DNA of 41,369 nt from a virus, in the IMG/VR virus record IMGVR_UViG_3300036846_000270, positions 1-41,369 of that record; one strand, written 5' to 3'. Below the pieces are notes generated by a model that saw only the letters and a program-made list of their open reading frames with translations, was not told where the DNA came from and did not search any database. The position numbers were made by a program, and so were the translations under genes. Positions 16,092-22,491 of the stretch are shown here, piece by piece. Numbering within the stretch: position 1 is the first letter of the stretch; each line of letters begins with the position of its first letter.

Positions 16092-16378
16092 GGCGTCCGC
16101 CACGTAGTCGTGCCGGTGAAGCGCGCGACGGGACCGCTCGATCCGGCTTCCGAGATATCGATCCCGGTCCGCTCGCGGATAATCCCGATAGACTTCCAGT
16201 TGGGTTTCCGGTCGTCGCGGAACCAATATTTGAAAATCGTCTGGCGGCTAATGCCGCAATAGTCGGCGAAGCGCTCTTCGCTACAGTTCATCTCGCGGTA
16301 GCGTTTCCATAGCTTGCGGAAACCCGCTCGCCGCGGCGCGGCAACACTCCGGCGCTTAGACGCAACTTCCCTGTTCAT
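16088..16378 (-). CDS. Small HTH regulator, first gene of the leftward operon
   Basis: A 96-aa protein. Residues 35-55 (EERFADYCGISRQTIFKYWF) form a good helix-turn-helix, followed by RKPNWKSIGIIRERTGIDIS, the layout of small Cro/CII-type regulators. I chose the ATG at 16378, which has GGAG 8 bases upstream; ATG 16390 and TTG 16399 in frame are alternatives. As the first gene of the nuclease-integrase operon it may regulate that operon or the opposing one. Confidence 0.75.
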   Translation of the reverse strand: MNREVASKRRSVAAPRRAGFRKLWKRYREMNCSEERFADYCGISRQTIFKYWFRDDRKPNWKSIGIIRERTGIDISEAGSSGPVARFTGTTTWRTP

Positions 16379-16529
16379 GGCCGACTCCATTCGGTCCAAG
16401 CGGTTATTCGGTTTTGCCGGATGTCGCGCGGACTTGGTCTCGTCCGGGTGGAGTCGTCAACCGGCCGTCTGCCCATCACTCGGTCGTCGCGATCGTCCCG
16501 ATCGGACGCCATCTGTCAGCGGCGGTTGA

Positions 16530-16558
16530 ATTTTTTTTTGTACGGCTCCGTAAGTCAA
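16530..16558 (-). promoter_or_regulatory. Candidate leftward promoter
   Basis: On the minus strand TTGACT (5 of 6 to the -35 consensus) is followed after 17 bases by AAAAAT (4 of 6 to the -10). It would drive the HTH-nuclease-integrase operon with a leader of about 150 bases. Located by eye in the AT-rich stretch. Confidence 0.4.
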
Positions 16559-16594
16559 TAGGAGATTACAACCGGATGACGGTTTGTAAAATCT

Positions 16595-16604
16595 TTGTTA
16601 ACAA
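16595..16604. promoter_or_regulatory. Palindrome TTGTTAACAA, copy 1
   Basis: A perfect 10-bp palindrome, repeated at 16651-16660, 56 bp away. Both lie upstream of the candidate leftward promoter. A repeated perfect palindrome in a phage switch region is most likely an operator; which regulator binds is not known. Confidence 0.55.
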
Positions 16605-16650
16605 TTGGGTTGCGAAAAACCGATGGCGGATCAATAGCTTTGACGCATTC

Positions 16651-16660
16651 TTGTTAACAA
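16651..16660. promoter_or_regulatory. Palindrome TTGTTAACAA, copy 2
   Basis: The second identical copy; the match with copy 1 extends to TTGTTAACAAT on the plus strand. No further copy was seen in the window. Confidence 0.55.
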
Positions 16661-16701
16661 TCGAATTTCGGAAAATATTTTATCTATAACTCGCGCCGGC
16701 G

Positions 16702-16731
16702 GCTTAGATAGGTCTAAGCGCTTGACCTATC
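16702..16731. promoter_or_regulatory. Two overlapping inverted repeats
   Basis: GCTTAGA (16702-16708) pairs with TCTAAGC (16713-16719), spacer 4. GATAGGTC (16707-16714) pairs with GACCTATC (16724-16731), spacer 9 with AAGCGCTT across the centre. The two dyads share bases, as in an operator that two proteins or two states compete for, or in alternative RNA hairpins. Confidence 0.5.
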
Positions 16732-16997
16732 CCGATGATTACTTGCGTAAGGGGTCTTGACCGCGGCGCATAGCTTGGGAAAGCTTGCGTCAATACCGCG
16801 CTAATGGGTAGCTCACGGCTACCTTCTGAGCCGCACAATCCGCCGAGGGACCGGGCGATGGGGGAACGTCATAAGCTGTCCTTACGATTTAAGCGCCCAA
16901 ATGCCGCATTGACAAGAGGGGCGTGGTCAACTTCGGACACGCCATCGTGAGCGGACCGTCGCCGCTGGCCTCATTGCGTCGCATTTTGGACGGAAAG

Positions 16998-17711
16998 CTA
17001 ATCTTCGATCCCGGCTTTCCACTCGGCGAGCGTGTGAAAACAACCGCACGCCCGTTGTTCAAGGGCCGCGGGATCGTCGATTACCAAACCATTAGTGTGG
17101 AATGTAACGATGCCGCCCAGGTTAGCGGAGATGTCAAACGAGCGGCTGCGCGAGATCGCGACGATCCGGGCCATCGCGCTGCGCCTCACCGGAATGACGG
17201 GACCCATCGCGCGATAAAAGATCATCAATTGCCGGCAATAGCGTTGCTCGACGGTATGGACGCCGCGGCAGGCGGCGCGGTCCGCAATCGCGGCATGAAC
17301 GATATGAGCAAGCCGCTGCATCTCTTCGCCAAAAACGGGATCGCGCGATATCGCGGCGTGGATCGCGTCCCGGTGGATCGTCCAGCCGCGAAGCAAGGTC
17401 AGCGCGTTCTGGTCGTAAAGGCTCGGAGCGGGGTGCATCAGCGTATGCAGCCCGAGGATGCTACTCGGTCCGCCGGCCGCCGAAACAATGACCGGACGCT
17501 GGCCGTTCTCGATCCGCCGCGCCATCGTGAACAAGCCGCGATCCACAAAGATCAAGTGGCTAATCGGTTCATTCGTTCGATAGACGGCAGTCCCGGCGCG
17601 GTACGTTACCGGCTCGATCGGTCCCAGCATGTCGAGCTGGCGAAGTGTAAACGAGCGCAAAACTTGGTTAAGGATTTCTCCCGGCAACGCTCGGTCTCCG
17701 CGGTCGTACAA
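16998..17711 (-). CDS. Crp/Fnr-family regulator, probable lysogeny repressor
   Basis: A 237-aa protein. Residues ~15-130 fit the cyclic-nucleotide-binding-like fold of Crp/Fnr proteins (IEPVTYRAGTAVYRTNEPIS, then GLHTLM), followed by a long dimer helix with ERYCRQLMIFYRA and a C-terminal part ending VIDDPAALEQRACGCF, the usual end of rhizobial Crp/Fnr regulators. The recognition helix should be in SRSRSFDISANLGG. It lies where a cI repressor would lie, divergent from the early operon. The TTG at 17711 is the longest start. A TTG at 17687 has GGAG 8 bases upstream and is perhaps better; an ATG at 17630 would cut into the fold. Confidence 0.75.
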   Translation of the reverse strand: MYDRGDRALPGEILNQVLRSFTLRQLDMLGPIEPVTYRAGTAVYRTNEPISHLIFVDRGLFTMARRIENGQRPVIVSAAGGPSSILGLHTLMHPAPSLYDQNALTLLRGWTIHRDAIHAAISRDPVFGEEMQRLAHIVHAAIADRAACRGVHTVEQRYCRQLMIFYRAMGPVIPVRRSAMARIVAISRSRSFDISANLGGIVTFHTNGLVIDDPAALEQRACGCFHTLAEWKAGIED

Positions 17712-17728
17712 ATACGAGAGTTATATTT

Positions 17729-17950
17729 ATGACCGCGCCGCAAGCGAAACCTTGCTGCAATTGCGGCTCGCGGCACTACGCAAAAGAGGTATGCCCGCCG
17801 CATCTCGAAGCGCGGATCGCCGGCCGGAGCGACGGCATCAAAGGCGAGCCGTCCGCCGCCGCCGAGCGCTGGCCGAGCGGAACCTACGGACATGCGGACT
17901 ACTGGATCGGTTTTTACGCCGGCCAAGCCGGTGAAGCTGGGGTCGAATAA
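17729..17950 (+). CDS. Small cysteine-rich (zinc-binding-like) protein
   Basis: A 73-aa protein, first gene of the rightward early operon. CCNCG, then a Cys-Pro-Pro-His at residues 22-25, could form one zinc site; the C-terminal half is Trp/Tyr/Gly-rich. Its ATG is only 17 bases from the longest start of the divergent Crp/Fnr gene. The next gene's ATG overlaps the end of this one. No family recognised. Confidence 0.65.
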   Translation: MTAPQAKPCCNCGSRHYAKEVCPPHLEARIAGRSDGIKGEPSAAAERWPSGTYGHADYWIGFYAGQAGEAGVE

Positions 17951-18567
17951 TGACGGCGCCATTGGTGCCGGCCGATGTCGATATTCCGCGGTTGCCGTGG
18001 GTGCCGGTTTATGCGGATCGCTTATGGGAAAGTACGTTTTTCGCTGTCGCCAGCGACGCTGAATTCAAGGCCGCATTCTGTCTCTGGCTGAAATCGTGGA
18101 CACAAAAGCCACCGGGATCGCTACCGACTGACGACCGCATCCTGTGCCGGCTCGCCGAACTTGGCGGGAACTTGGGCAAGTGGAAAAAGGTCAAGCGGAT
18201 GGCGTTGCGGCACTGGATCGAGTGCGACGATGGTCGGCTCTACCATCCGGTCGTCGCCGAACTCGTGATTCAAGCGGCAAATAAATTAAACGCACAAAAA
18301 GAACGTACTTCCGCCGCGACGGCAAACCGTTGGAAATCCTCAAACACGAATGAGCGTAACGGACTCCGTAACGGACACGACCTTAACAGTACAGAGATTC
18401 CATCCCCTAAATCCCCTTCCGGGACGGAAGGGGACTTGTTTGCAAAAAATGGGGGAGGGGAGCGTAGCCGGCCGGCTCCGATCAATCCCAAAATCCTTCA
18501 ACACGCCGAGCCGTGCCACTGCGACAACTGCGTCCGGTGGGCGGCGCAACAAAGAGCGACCGCATGA
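17950..18567 (+). CDS. DUF1376-type replication-associated protein
   Basis: A 205-aa protein. Residues 15-110 match the DUF1376/YdaU pattern: a conserved Trp-x-Pro opening (PWVPVYADRLWEST), then FCLWLKSWTQKPPGSLPTDD and LCRLAELGG. Phages carry this domain, apparently winged-helix-like, in place of replication initiator O. The linker (about residues 115-170) is Asn/Ser-rich and AT-rich. The C-terminus has CHCDNC, a possible metal-binding tail. No helicase or primase was seen, so replication probably depends on host proteins loaded by this one. Confidence 0.75.
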   Translation: MTAPLVPADVDIPRLPWVPVYADRLWESTFFAVASDAEFKAAFCLWLKSWTQKPPGSLPTDDRILCRLAELGGNLGKWKKVKRMALRHWIECDDGRLYHPVVAELVIQAANKLNAQKERTSAATANRWKSSNTNERNGLRNGHDLNSTEIPSPKSPSGTEGDLFAKNGGGERSRPAPINPKILQHAEPCHCDNCVRWAAQQRATA

Positions 18568-19208
18568 GCCAAGTTCACGAAATCCGCTTTCACGGCGCGC
18601 GGCTATTCGGGGTCAGAACCGATGACGCGATTATGATCCCAATCAAGCCGATCTGCGAGGCAATGGCGATCGATTGGAACGGTCAGTTTCAACGCATAAA
18701 CCGTGACCGCATTCTGGCTGAAGGTATGTGTGTGACACATATCCCTTTCGGAGCTGGCGGCGCGCAGGATGCCGCGTGTTTGCCACTTCACTTGCTGAAC
18801 TATTGGCTCGCGACGGTCGATGCTAACCGCATCCGGGATGACGCCATCCGCGAGCGGGTGTGGCTCTACAAACGAGAATGCGCCGCCGTTCTTGCCGCCT
18901 ATTTCATCACCGGCAAGGTTCCCGACCGACCGGATGTCACAGCTACACTATTGCAGGACGATCTATTCGCGGAACCGTCGCCGCGGCATGGCTCGCTGAC
19001 TGAACGGGTAGATCGGCTCGAAGGCGACTTCGGTGAAGTCAAGAAAGCCGCGACCGAAGCCAACGTTAATTCCATGCTCGCGGTCAAACTCGCCCAAGCA
19101 CCGCCGATGCGCTATCCGCAATCTCCGGCGGATCATGGTCCCGGCCGTTCGACTGCATCCGGTTTACCACCACTTGCTAAACCAAGGGGAATGAACGATG
19201 GACGCTAG
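18564..19208 (+). CDS. Antirepressor with P22_AR_N-type domain
   Basis: A 214-aa protein. Residues 20-115 match the phage antirepressor N-terminal (P22 Ant) pattern: PIKPICEAMAIDWNGQFQRI, then CLPLHLLNYWLATVDANRI and a Tyr/Cys/Val-Leu helix. The C-terminal half has a short coiled coil (LTERVDRLEGDFGEVKKA) and a Pro-rich tail instead of a KilA-C domain. Such proteins inactivate a repressor. Here the likely target is the Crp/Fnr protein encoded divergently. The ATG overlaps the previous stop (ATGA), which fixes the start. Confidence 0.8.
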   Translation: MSQVHEIRFHGARLFGVRTDDAIMIPIKPICEAMAIDWNGQFQRINRDRILAEGMCVTHIPFGAGGAQDAACLPLHLLNYWLATVDANRIRDDAIRERVWLYKRECAAVLAAYFITGKVPDRPDVTATLLQDDLFAEPSPRHGSLTERVDRLEGDFGEVKKAATEANVNSMLAVKLAQAPPMRYPQSPADHGPGRSTASGLPPLAKPRGMNDGR

Positions 19209-19635
19209 CAACTACACCGACCCGGCACTCCGCGGCTTCATGGAAGAACTCGACGTAAAGTACGACGCCCGCACCGACCTCAATGGTGACATCGGCGAGA
19301 TTTACACCCGCATCAAGGAGGCCGGTTACGAGGTCGGCATGGTCCGCGCCTTGGTGAAGGAATGGCGCATGGACGCCGACGCCCGGAACGCGCTGTACGA
19401 AAAGCAGGCGGAATATCGCGGCAAGCTGGGGATGCTCGTCGGGACGCCGCTAGGCGAGGCGGCGATGCCGGAGCATTTGCGCCGGACTGCCGTCGCCGTC
19501 GAGCGCCCGACGCCGTTCGCCGAGCAACCGGTACACCAGCCCCGGCCGCGGGGCCGACCGCGCAAGAACGCCGAGCAGGCGCTCGACAGCGCCCGGACCC
19601 ACCTGGGCGGCAGCAAACCGATGTTCGACGCATGA
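19198..19635 (+). CDS. GapR-like (DUF2312) protein with AT-hook tail
   Basis: A 145-aa protein. Residues 10-80 follow the DUF2312/GapR pattern: LNGDIGEIYTRIKEAGYEVG, then ALVKEWRMDADARNALYEK and YRGKLGML. Caulobacter GapR binds over-twisted DNA ahead of forks and stimulates topoisomerases. This copy has about 60 extra residues containing RPRGRPRK, an AT-hook. It may help phage replication by handling DNA torsion; inferred. An AGGGGA site precedes the ATG, which lies inside the antirepressor end. Confidence 0.75.
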   Translation: MDASNYTDPALRGFMEELDVKYDARTDLNGDIGEIYTRIKEAGYEVGMVRALVKEWRMDADARNALYEKQAEYRGKLGMLVGTPLGEAAMPEHLRRTAVAVERPTPFAEQPVHQPRPRGRPRKNAEQALDSARTHLGGSKPMFDA

Positions 19636-19811
19636 GGCGACGCCACGGCTACGGCCGCGATGTCTGCCGCGAACTGTGCCGGTCGATCCCGGCGCTCGCG
19701 GCGCTAACCGGAGCTGAGCGCTACCGGGCCGAGGAACTCATCGAGCGCGTAGTCGAGAACGCCATCGCCGATTGGCATGACGAATGGATGGCATGGCGAA
19801 TGGATGATTGA
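19632..19811 (+). CDS. Small hypothetical protein
   Basis: A 59-aa protein beginning MRRRHGYGRDVCRELCRSIP, with a long acidic helix ending in EWMAWRMDD. The ATG overlaps the GapR-like stop as ATGA, and the next gene overlaps or touches its end. The longer ORF from 19362 is a GC-rich shadow of the GapR-like gene. Function unknown. Confidence 0.55.
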   Translation: MRRRHGYGRDVCRELCRSIPALAALTGAERYRAEELIERVVENAIADWHDEWMAWRMDD

Positions 19812-19821
19812 GGCTGAGGGA

Positions 19822-20331
19822 ATGCCAACGACGCCTGACCAACTTCACCTCGGCGGCGCTTTCGAGCCGCGAAAGCTCAAGCGTCAAAAGCGCTGGGTCG
19901 GCTTAACTTCACCTAAGCCGAGCGAGCGTGACATTCACGAAGCCGTCGCCGCGGTGCTCGACGAAAAGCGCGGACTATTATGCCCGCCGGCGTTGGCGGT
20001 CTGCTATCCCGCCGGGATCGTCGAACTGTCACCACAACAAGCGGCGCGCTATGTCCGCTGCGGTCTCAAAGCCGGGATGCCGGATTGGCTAATCTTCTAT
20101 CGCGGCGTTTATCTGATCGAGCTAAAGGCGCGCGGCGGTCGGCTCTCGACGACGCGGATCGTCCGGACCAAGCACGGCGCGCTCCGCGAGATCGTCGGCC
20201 AGAAAGAGCGTTTCGAGCAACTCCGCGCGACCGGCGCGGTCATCGATGGCGCGATCTGCTACTCGGTCGATGGTGTCGTCGAGCAACTCGCCCGCTGGGA
20301 GATACCGCTCCGCGGACGGATCGCGGCGTGA
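19822..20331 (+). CDS. VRR-NUC domain nuclease
   Basis: A 169-aa protein. The VRR-NUC core is visible: ERDIHEAV (Glu40), KAGMPDWL (Asp88), YLIELKA (Glu100, Lys102), then QKERFEQLRATGA. Stand-alone phage VRR-NUC proteins are predicted Holliday-junction or structure-specific nucleases. It follows replication-type genes. The ATG at 19822 has GAGG upstream at good spacing; an ATG at 19804 overlapping the previous stop is an alternative that adds six residues. Confidence 0.85.
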   Translation: MPTTPDQLHLGGAFEPRKLKRQKRWVGLTSPKPSERDIHEAVAAVLDEKRGLLCPPALAVCYPAGIVELSPQQAARYVRCGLKAGMPDWLIFYRGVYLIELKARGGRLSTTRIVRTKHGALREIVGQKERFEQLRATGAVIDGAICYSVDGVVEQLARWEIPLRGRIAA

Positions 20332-20804
20332 TGATCGACAATGCCGGCCAGCCGTCCAAGTTCTATCGGAACCATGTCGCGCTCGACGCGCCGGCGATCG
20401 ACGACGAGTCGTTTCGTCCCTATTGGCGCGTCCGGACGCGGCTCGATCAGCTCTTGCTCGACCGCGCGATCTCGGTCGTCGTCTGGCGCGCCGCGGCGTC
20501 GTTCCGCTCGCTCGGCGAAATTGTTCTCGCCGAAGCTTGGCAAACCCGCTGGCTCGATCAGCGCGCCTCCGGCTTCGATTACGGGATGGCGCTCGCGCGC
20601 CGCGCCGACGCGCTCGATCGGCTCCGCGATATCCGTCGCGATCTCGGCGATTTCGCGTTCGATCTGCTCGAAGCGCATCTCGTCGATAATGAAACGTGGA
20701 CCGCGCTCGGCCGGCGCTATCGCGTCCACCCGAAGACGGTCCGCTCATGGACGATCGTCGCGCTAAAGGCGCTCGCCGCGGTTATCTGGAAGGGGAAGGT
20801 ATGA
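20331..20804 (+). CDS. HTH protein, candidate late-gene regulator
   Basis: A 157-aa helical protein. The C-terminus has TWTALGRRYRVHPKTVRSWT, a clear sigma-region-4-like helix-turn-helix, followed by a last hydrophobic helix. The N-terminal part has a conserved-looking RPYWRVRTRLDQLL segment. Proteins like this at the end of early operons often regulate late genes; inferred. Its ATG shares a base with the VRR-NUC stop (TGATG). Confidence 0.65.
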   Translation: MIDNAGQPSKFYRNHVALDAPAIDDESFRPYWRVRTRLDQLLLDRAISVVVWRAAASFRSLGEIVLAEAWQTRWLDQRASGFDYGMALARRADALDRLRDIRRDLGDFAFDLLEAHLVDNETWTALGRRYRVHPKTVRSWTIVALKALAAVIWKGKV

Positions 20805-21064
20805 CATCCGCCGAGCATCTCGCGCCGGAGTGGCTCGTGGTCCGCTATGAAACCGAGCCGCGGAAAAATAGTCACGAGCGATGGGCCGGCGTCGGCTGGT
20901 ACGTCGTCCGCATTTGTCCCTGCCATTGGGGCCATTGTGTAACGAGGTTCCCCTATCCCGATCGTGAGCGCGCCGAGCAAGCGCGCGAGGTCATCCTCTC
21001 GGTTAAGCCATCGGGTATTCGGCTTGCGCCCGATGCCGGACAAGACGGCGAGTGTCCGCAATAA
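20801..21064 (+). CDS. Small hypothetical protein at end of early operon
   Basis: An 87-aa protein with VVRYETEPRKN, GVGWYVVRICPCHWGHC, then AEQAREVIL. Cys and His residues (CPCHWGHC) could bind a metal. The ATG overlaps the previous stop, with AAGGGGAAGG upstream. No family recognised. It is the last gene before a 364-bp non-coding stretch. Confidence 0.65.
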   Translation: MTSAEHLAPEWLVVRYETEPRKNSHERWAGVGWYVVRICPCHWGHCVTRFPYPDRERAEQAREVILSVKPSGIRLAPDAGQDGECPQ

Positions 21065-21121
21065 CCCCGTCAGCCGGTGGAATCCGTGATCACCTGGGTT
21101 CGCGACCGGCATCATAAGAAA

Positions 21122-21157
21122 CGCCGCGCTTCATAGTTGGGGACCAAAAGCGCGGCG
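21122..21157. repeat. Perfect 10-bp inverted repeat
   Basis: CGCCGCGCTT and AAGCGCGGCG with a 16-base loop. There is no T-run on either side, so it is not an ordinary intrinsic terminator. Confidence 0.65.
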
Positions 21158-21237
21158 CTCCCTTCGGCCGATCGGTCTCTGGGGGAAACCAACTGGATAT
21201 ATACCGATCGTCCCGCCGCTACACAAGATATGGTCGG

Positions 21238-21268
21238 AAAAAACCCGGCGCAGATCGCTACGCCGGGT
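21238..21268 (-). terminator. Intrinsic-terminator-like hairpin, minus strand
   Basis: Read on the minus strand, ACCCGGCG and CGCCGGGT form an 8-bp stem with a 10-base loop, followed by a run of T (six, the first being part of the stem). No minus-strand gene lies upstream of it for more than 2.8 kb, so what transcript it ends is unclear. Confidence 0.65.
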
Positions 21269-21356
21269 CAAGTGAGGACCATTATCGAGCCGGGAGACGC
21301 TACGACTCCTGACCCAGAGGCAAATAGTGGGAACGCCGATCGCTATCCACAAGATA

Positions 21357-21386
21357 TTGACAAGCCGCGCGGGATAACTGTATCAG
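21357..21386 (+). promoter_or_regulatory. Candidate promoter for HNH-ParB-methyltransferase genes
   Basis: TTGACA (6 of 6) at 21357-21362, 18-base spacer, TATCAG (4 of 6) at 21381-21386. It lies 42 bases before the HNH start. Confidence 0.5.
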
Positions 21387-21397
21387 CGAAACCATTG

Positions 21398-21416
21398 TTG
21401 CGGAGTCTTTCCGCAA
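21398..21416. repeat. 7-bp hairpin before the HNH gene
   Basis: TTGCGGA and TCCGCAA around a 5-base loop, ending 12 bases before the HNH ATG, which lacks a clear ribosome site. It could influence translation of the HNH gene. Confidence 0.4.
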
Positions 21417-21428
21417 TTCCCCCACGAC

Positions 21429-21761
21429 ATGGCAAACCAACGACCCCGACACCAATCGCTCGGCGTTCAGAGCTATGCTGACCGCCGCTCGCAGCGCGAC
21501 CGTAACCGCTCGGCAGGACGGATATACGGCTGGCGCTGGCAGAAGCTACGCGCCGCCTATCTCGTCCAATATCCACTTTGCTCATGCGGCTGCGGTTATC
21601 CCGCGACCGTCGTCGATCACAAGAAACCACACAACGGCGATCCGGCGCTCATGTACGATTGGGACAATCTCCAATCGATGACCAAGCAATGTCACGATCG
21701 CAAGACCGCGACCTATGACGGCGGCTTTGGCAATCCGATCAGCAACGGAGGAAGTCGATGA
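21429..21761 (+). CDS. HNH endonuclease
   Basis: A 110-aa HNH nuclease. The core is VVDHKKPHNGDP (His64), WDNLQSM (Asn80) and KQCHDRKTA (His89), with LCSCGCG cysteines at 51, 53 and 55 and C88 probably binding structural zinc. In HK97-like phages such small HNH proteins assist the terminase in cutting at cos. Here the gene is separated from terS by about 3.7 kb of methylation-type genes, so it may have that role or be a homing-type nuclease. The start is as listed, although no ribosome site is evident. Confidence 0.88.
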   Translation: MANQRPRHQSLGVQSYADRRSQRDRNRSAGRIYGWRWQKLRAAYLVQYPLCSCGCGYPATVVDHKKPHNGDPALMYDWDNLQSMTKQCHDRKTATYDGGFGNPISNGGSR

Positions 21762-21892
21762 ACACACCCGATCCCAAGCCCGAAGAACCCGGCCATGATC
21801 CCGCGCCGTTTACTGATCCGGACGGGACGACCGAAGCCGACTCCGACGAAGAGCAGCAGGAGGACGGCAGCGACGAGAGCGAGACCGGGTAG
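21758..21892 (+). CDS. Small acidic protein
   Basis: A 44-aa ORF whose ATG overlaps the HNH stop (ATGA). It is Pro-rich at the N-terminus and strongly acidic after residue 25 (DSDEEQQEDGSDESE). The GGAGGAAG ribosome site upstream is strong. Such a peptide could be a DNA mimic or an unfolded partner of the HNH protein; neither is shown. Confidence 0.55.
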   Translation: MNTPDPKPEEPGHDPAPFTDPDGTTEADSDEEQQEDGSDESETG

Positions 21893-21951
21893 GGCGGGTC
21901 AAAATAAATGCCCTGCCAGCGCCTTAACCGCGTTCCAATCGATTTTCCGTA

Positions 21952-22491
21952 ATGTCGAAACTCCCTGTTTGGCCGGCTGACAAGGTCGAGCGCCGGCCGC
22001 TCGCCGGTCTCATCCCCTATGCGCGGAACGCGCGGACGCATAGCGAAGCGCAGATCGCGGCGATCGCGGCGTCGATCCGCGAGTGGGGTTGGACGATGCC
22101 GCTTCTCATCAAGCCGGACGGCGAGCTAATCGCCGGCCACGGCCGCGTTCTCGCCGCCGAGCTGCTGAAGCTGACGGAAGTCCCGGTGATGGTCGCGAAG
22201 GGTTGGAGCGCGACAAAAGTCCGCGCGTACCGGCTCGCTGACAACAAGCTAGCGCTTCTCTCCGGCTGGGACGAAGAGATGCTCGGCCTCGAACTCGCCG
22301 ACCTTCGCGAGTTTGGGATCGATCTCGGCTTGACCGGCTTCAGCGCGGCGGACATCGACAGCTTGATCGCCGGCCAGCAACCGCCGGACGGCTTCACGTC
22401 CTACGACGAGACGATCGAGACCGAACACGAATGCCCGAAGTGTCATTTCAAGTGGAGTGGAACGGTTAGTGTCAAACGCGAAGCCGCCTAA
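21952..22491 (+). CDS. ParB-like nuclease-domain protein
   Basis: A 179-aa protein with the ParB N-terminal fold: LIPYARNARTHS, then LIKPDGELIAGHGRVLAA (GHGR at residues 62-65) and YRLADNKLALL. In phages this domain is commonly fused to or placed before DNA methyltransferases; it may bind DNA or NTP and direct modification. The C-terminus ends with CPKCHFKW, a small zinc knuckle. The methyltransferase gene overlaps its end by 23 bases. Confidence 0.88.
   Translation: MSKLPVWPADKVERRPLAGLIPYARNARTHSEAQIAAIAASIREWGWTMPLLIKPDGELIAGHGRVLAAELLKLTEVPVMVAKGWSATKVRAYRLADNKLALLSGWDEEMLGLELADLREFGIDLGLTGFSAADIDSLIAGQQPPDGFTSYDETIETEHECPKCHFKWSGTVSVKREAA

Larger units (their letters stand above)
16379..16997. 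other. Non-coding control region between leftward operon and regulator
   Basis: About 620 bp with no convincing gene. From 16530 to 16690 it is AT-rich against a GC-rich background and carries two TTGTTAACAA palindromes and a candidate leftward promoter. At 16702-16731 two inverted repeats overlap. A small hairpin lies at 16807-16823 (GGTAGC/GCTACC), with no T-run. The part beyond 16830 shows nothing clear. A phage immunity or switch region would be expected here. Confidence 0.7.
21065..21428. other. Structured non-coding region, possible cos or RNA locus
   Basis: A 364-bp stretch without a supported gene. It holds an 8-bp palindrome GTGATCAC (21086-21093), a 10-bp inverted repeat (21122-21157), a minus-strand terminator-like hairpin (21238-21268), a candidate promoter (21357-21386) and a 7-bp hairpin (21398-21416) just before the HNH gene. 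In HK97-type phages HNH endonuclease genes lie next to cos and terminase genes, so a packaging site here is possible. A plus-strand ORF over 21137-21481 looks random. Confidence 0.6.

Noticed and set aside
16375-16476. 33-aa minus ORF ending at the HTH start (ATGA)
   Set aside because: The overlap is suggestive but the sequence is Arg/Pro-rich without a ribosome site; left as a possible leader only.
16414-16689. 91-aa plus ORF in the control region
   Set aside because: It crosses the palindromes and AT-rich promoter region and has no ribosome site or recognisable pattern.
16923-17732. 269-aa plus-strand ORF
   Set aside because: It is the shadow of the Crp/Fnr gene; the minus-strand protein has family features and this one has none.
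21137-21481. 114-aa plus ORF in the 21-kb intergenic region
   Set aside because: TTG start, low-complexity composition, and it runs into the HNH gene in another frame; the region is better explained by non-coding structure.
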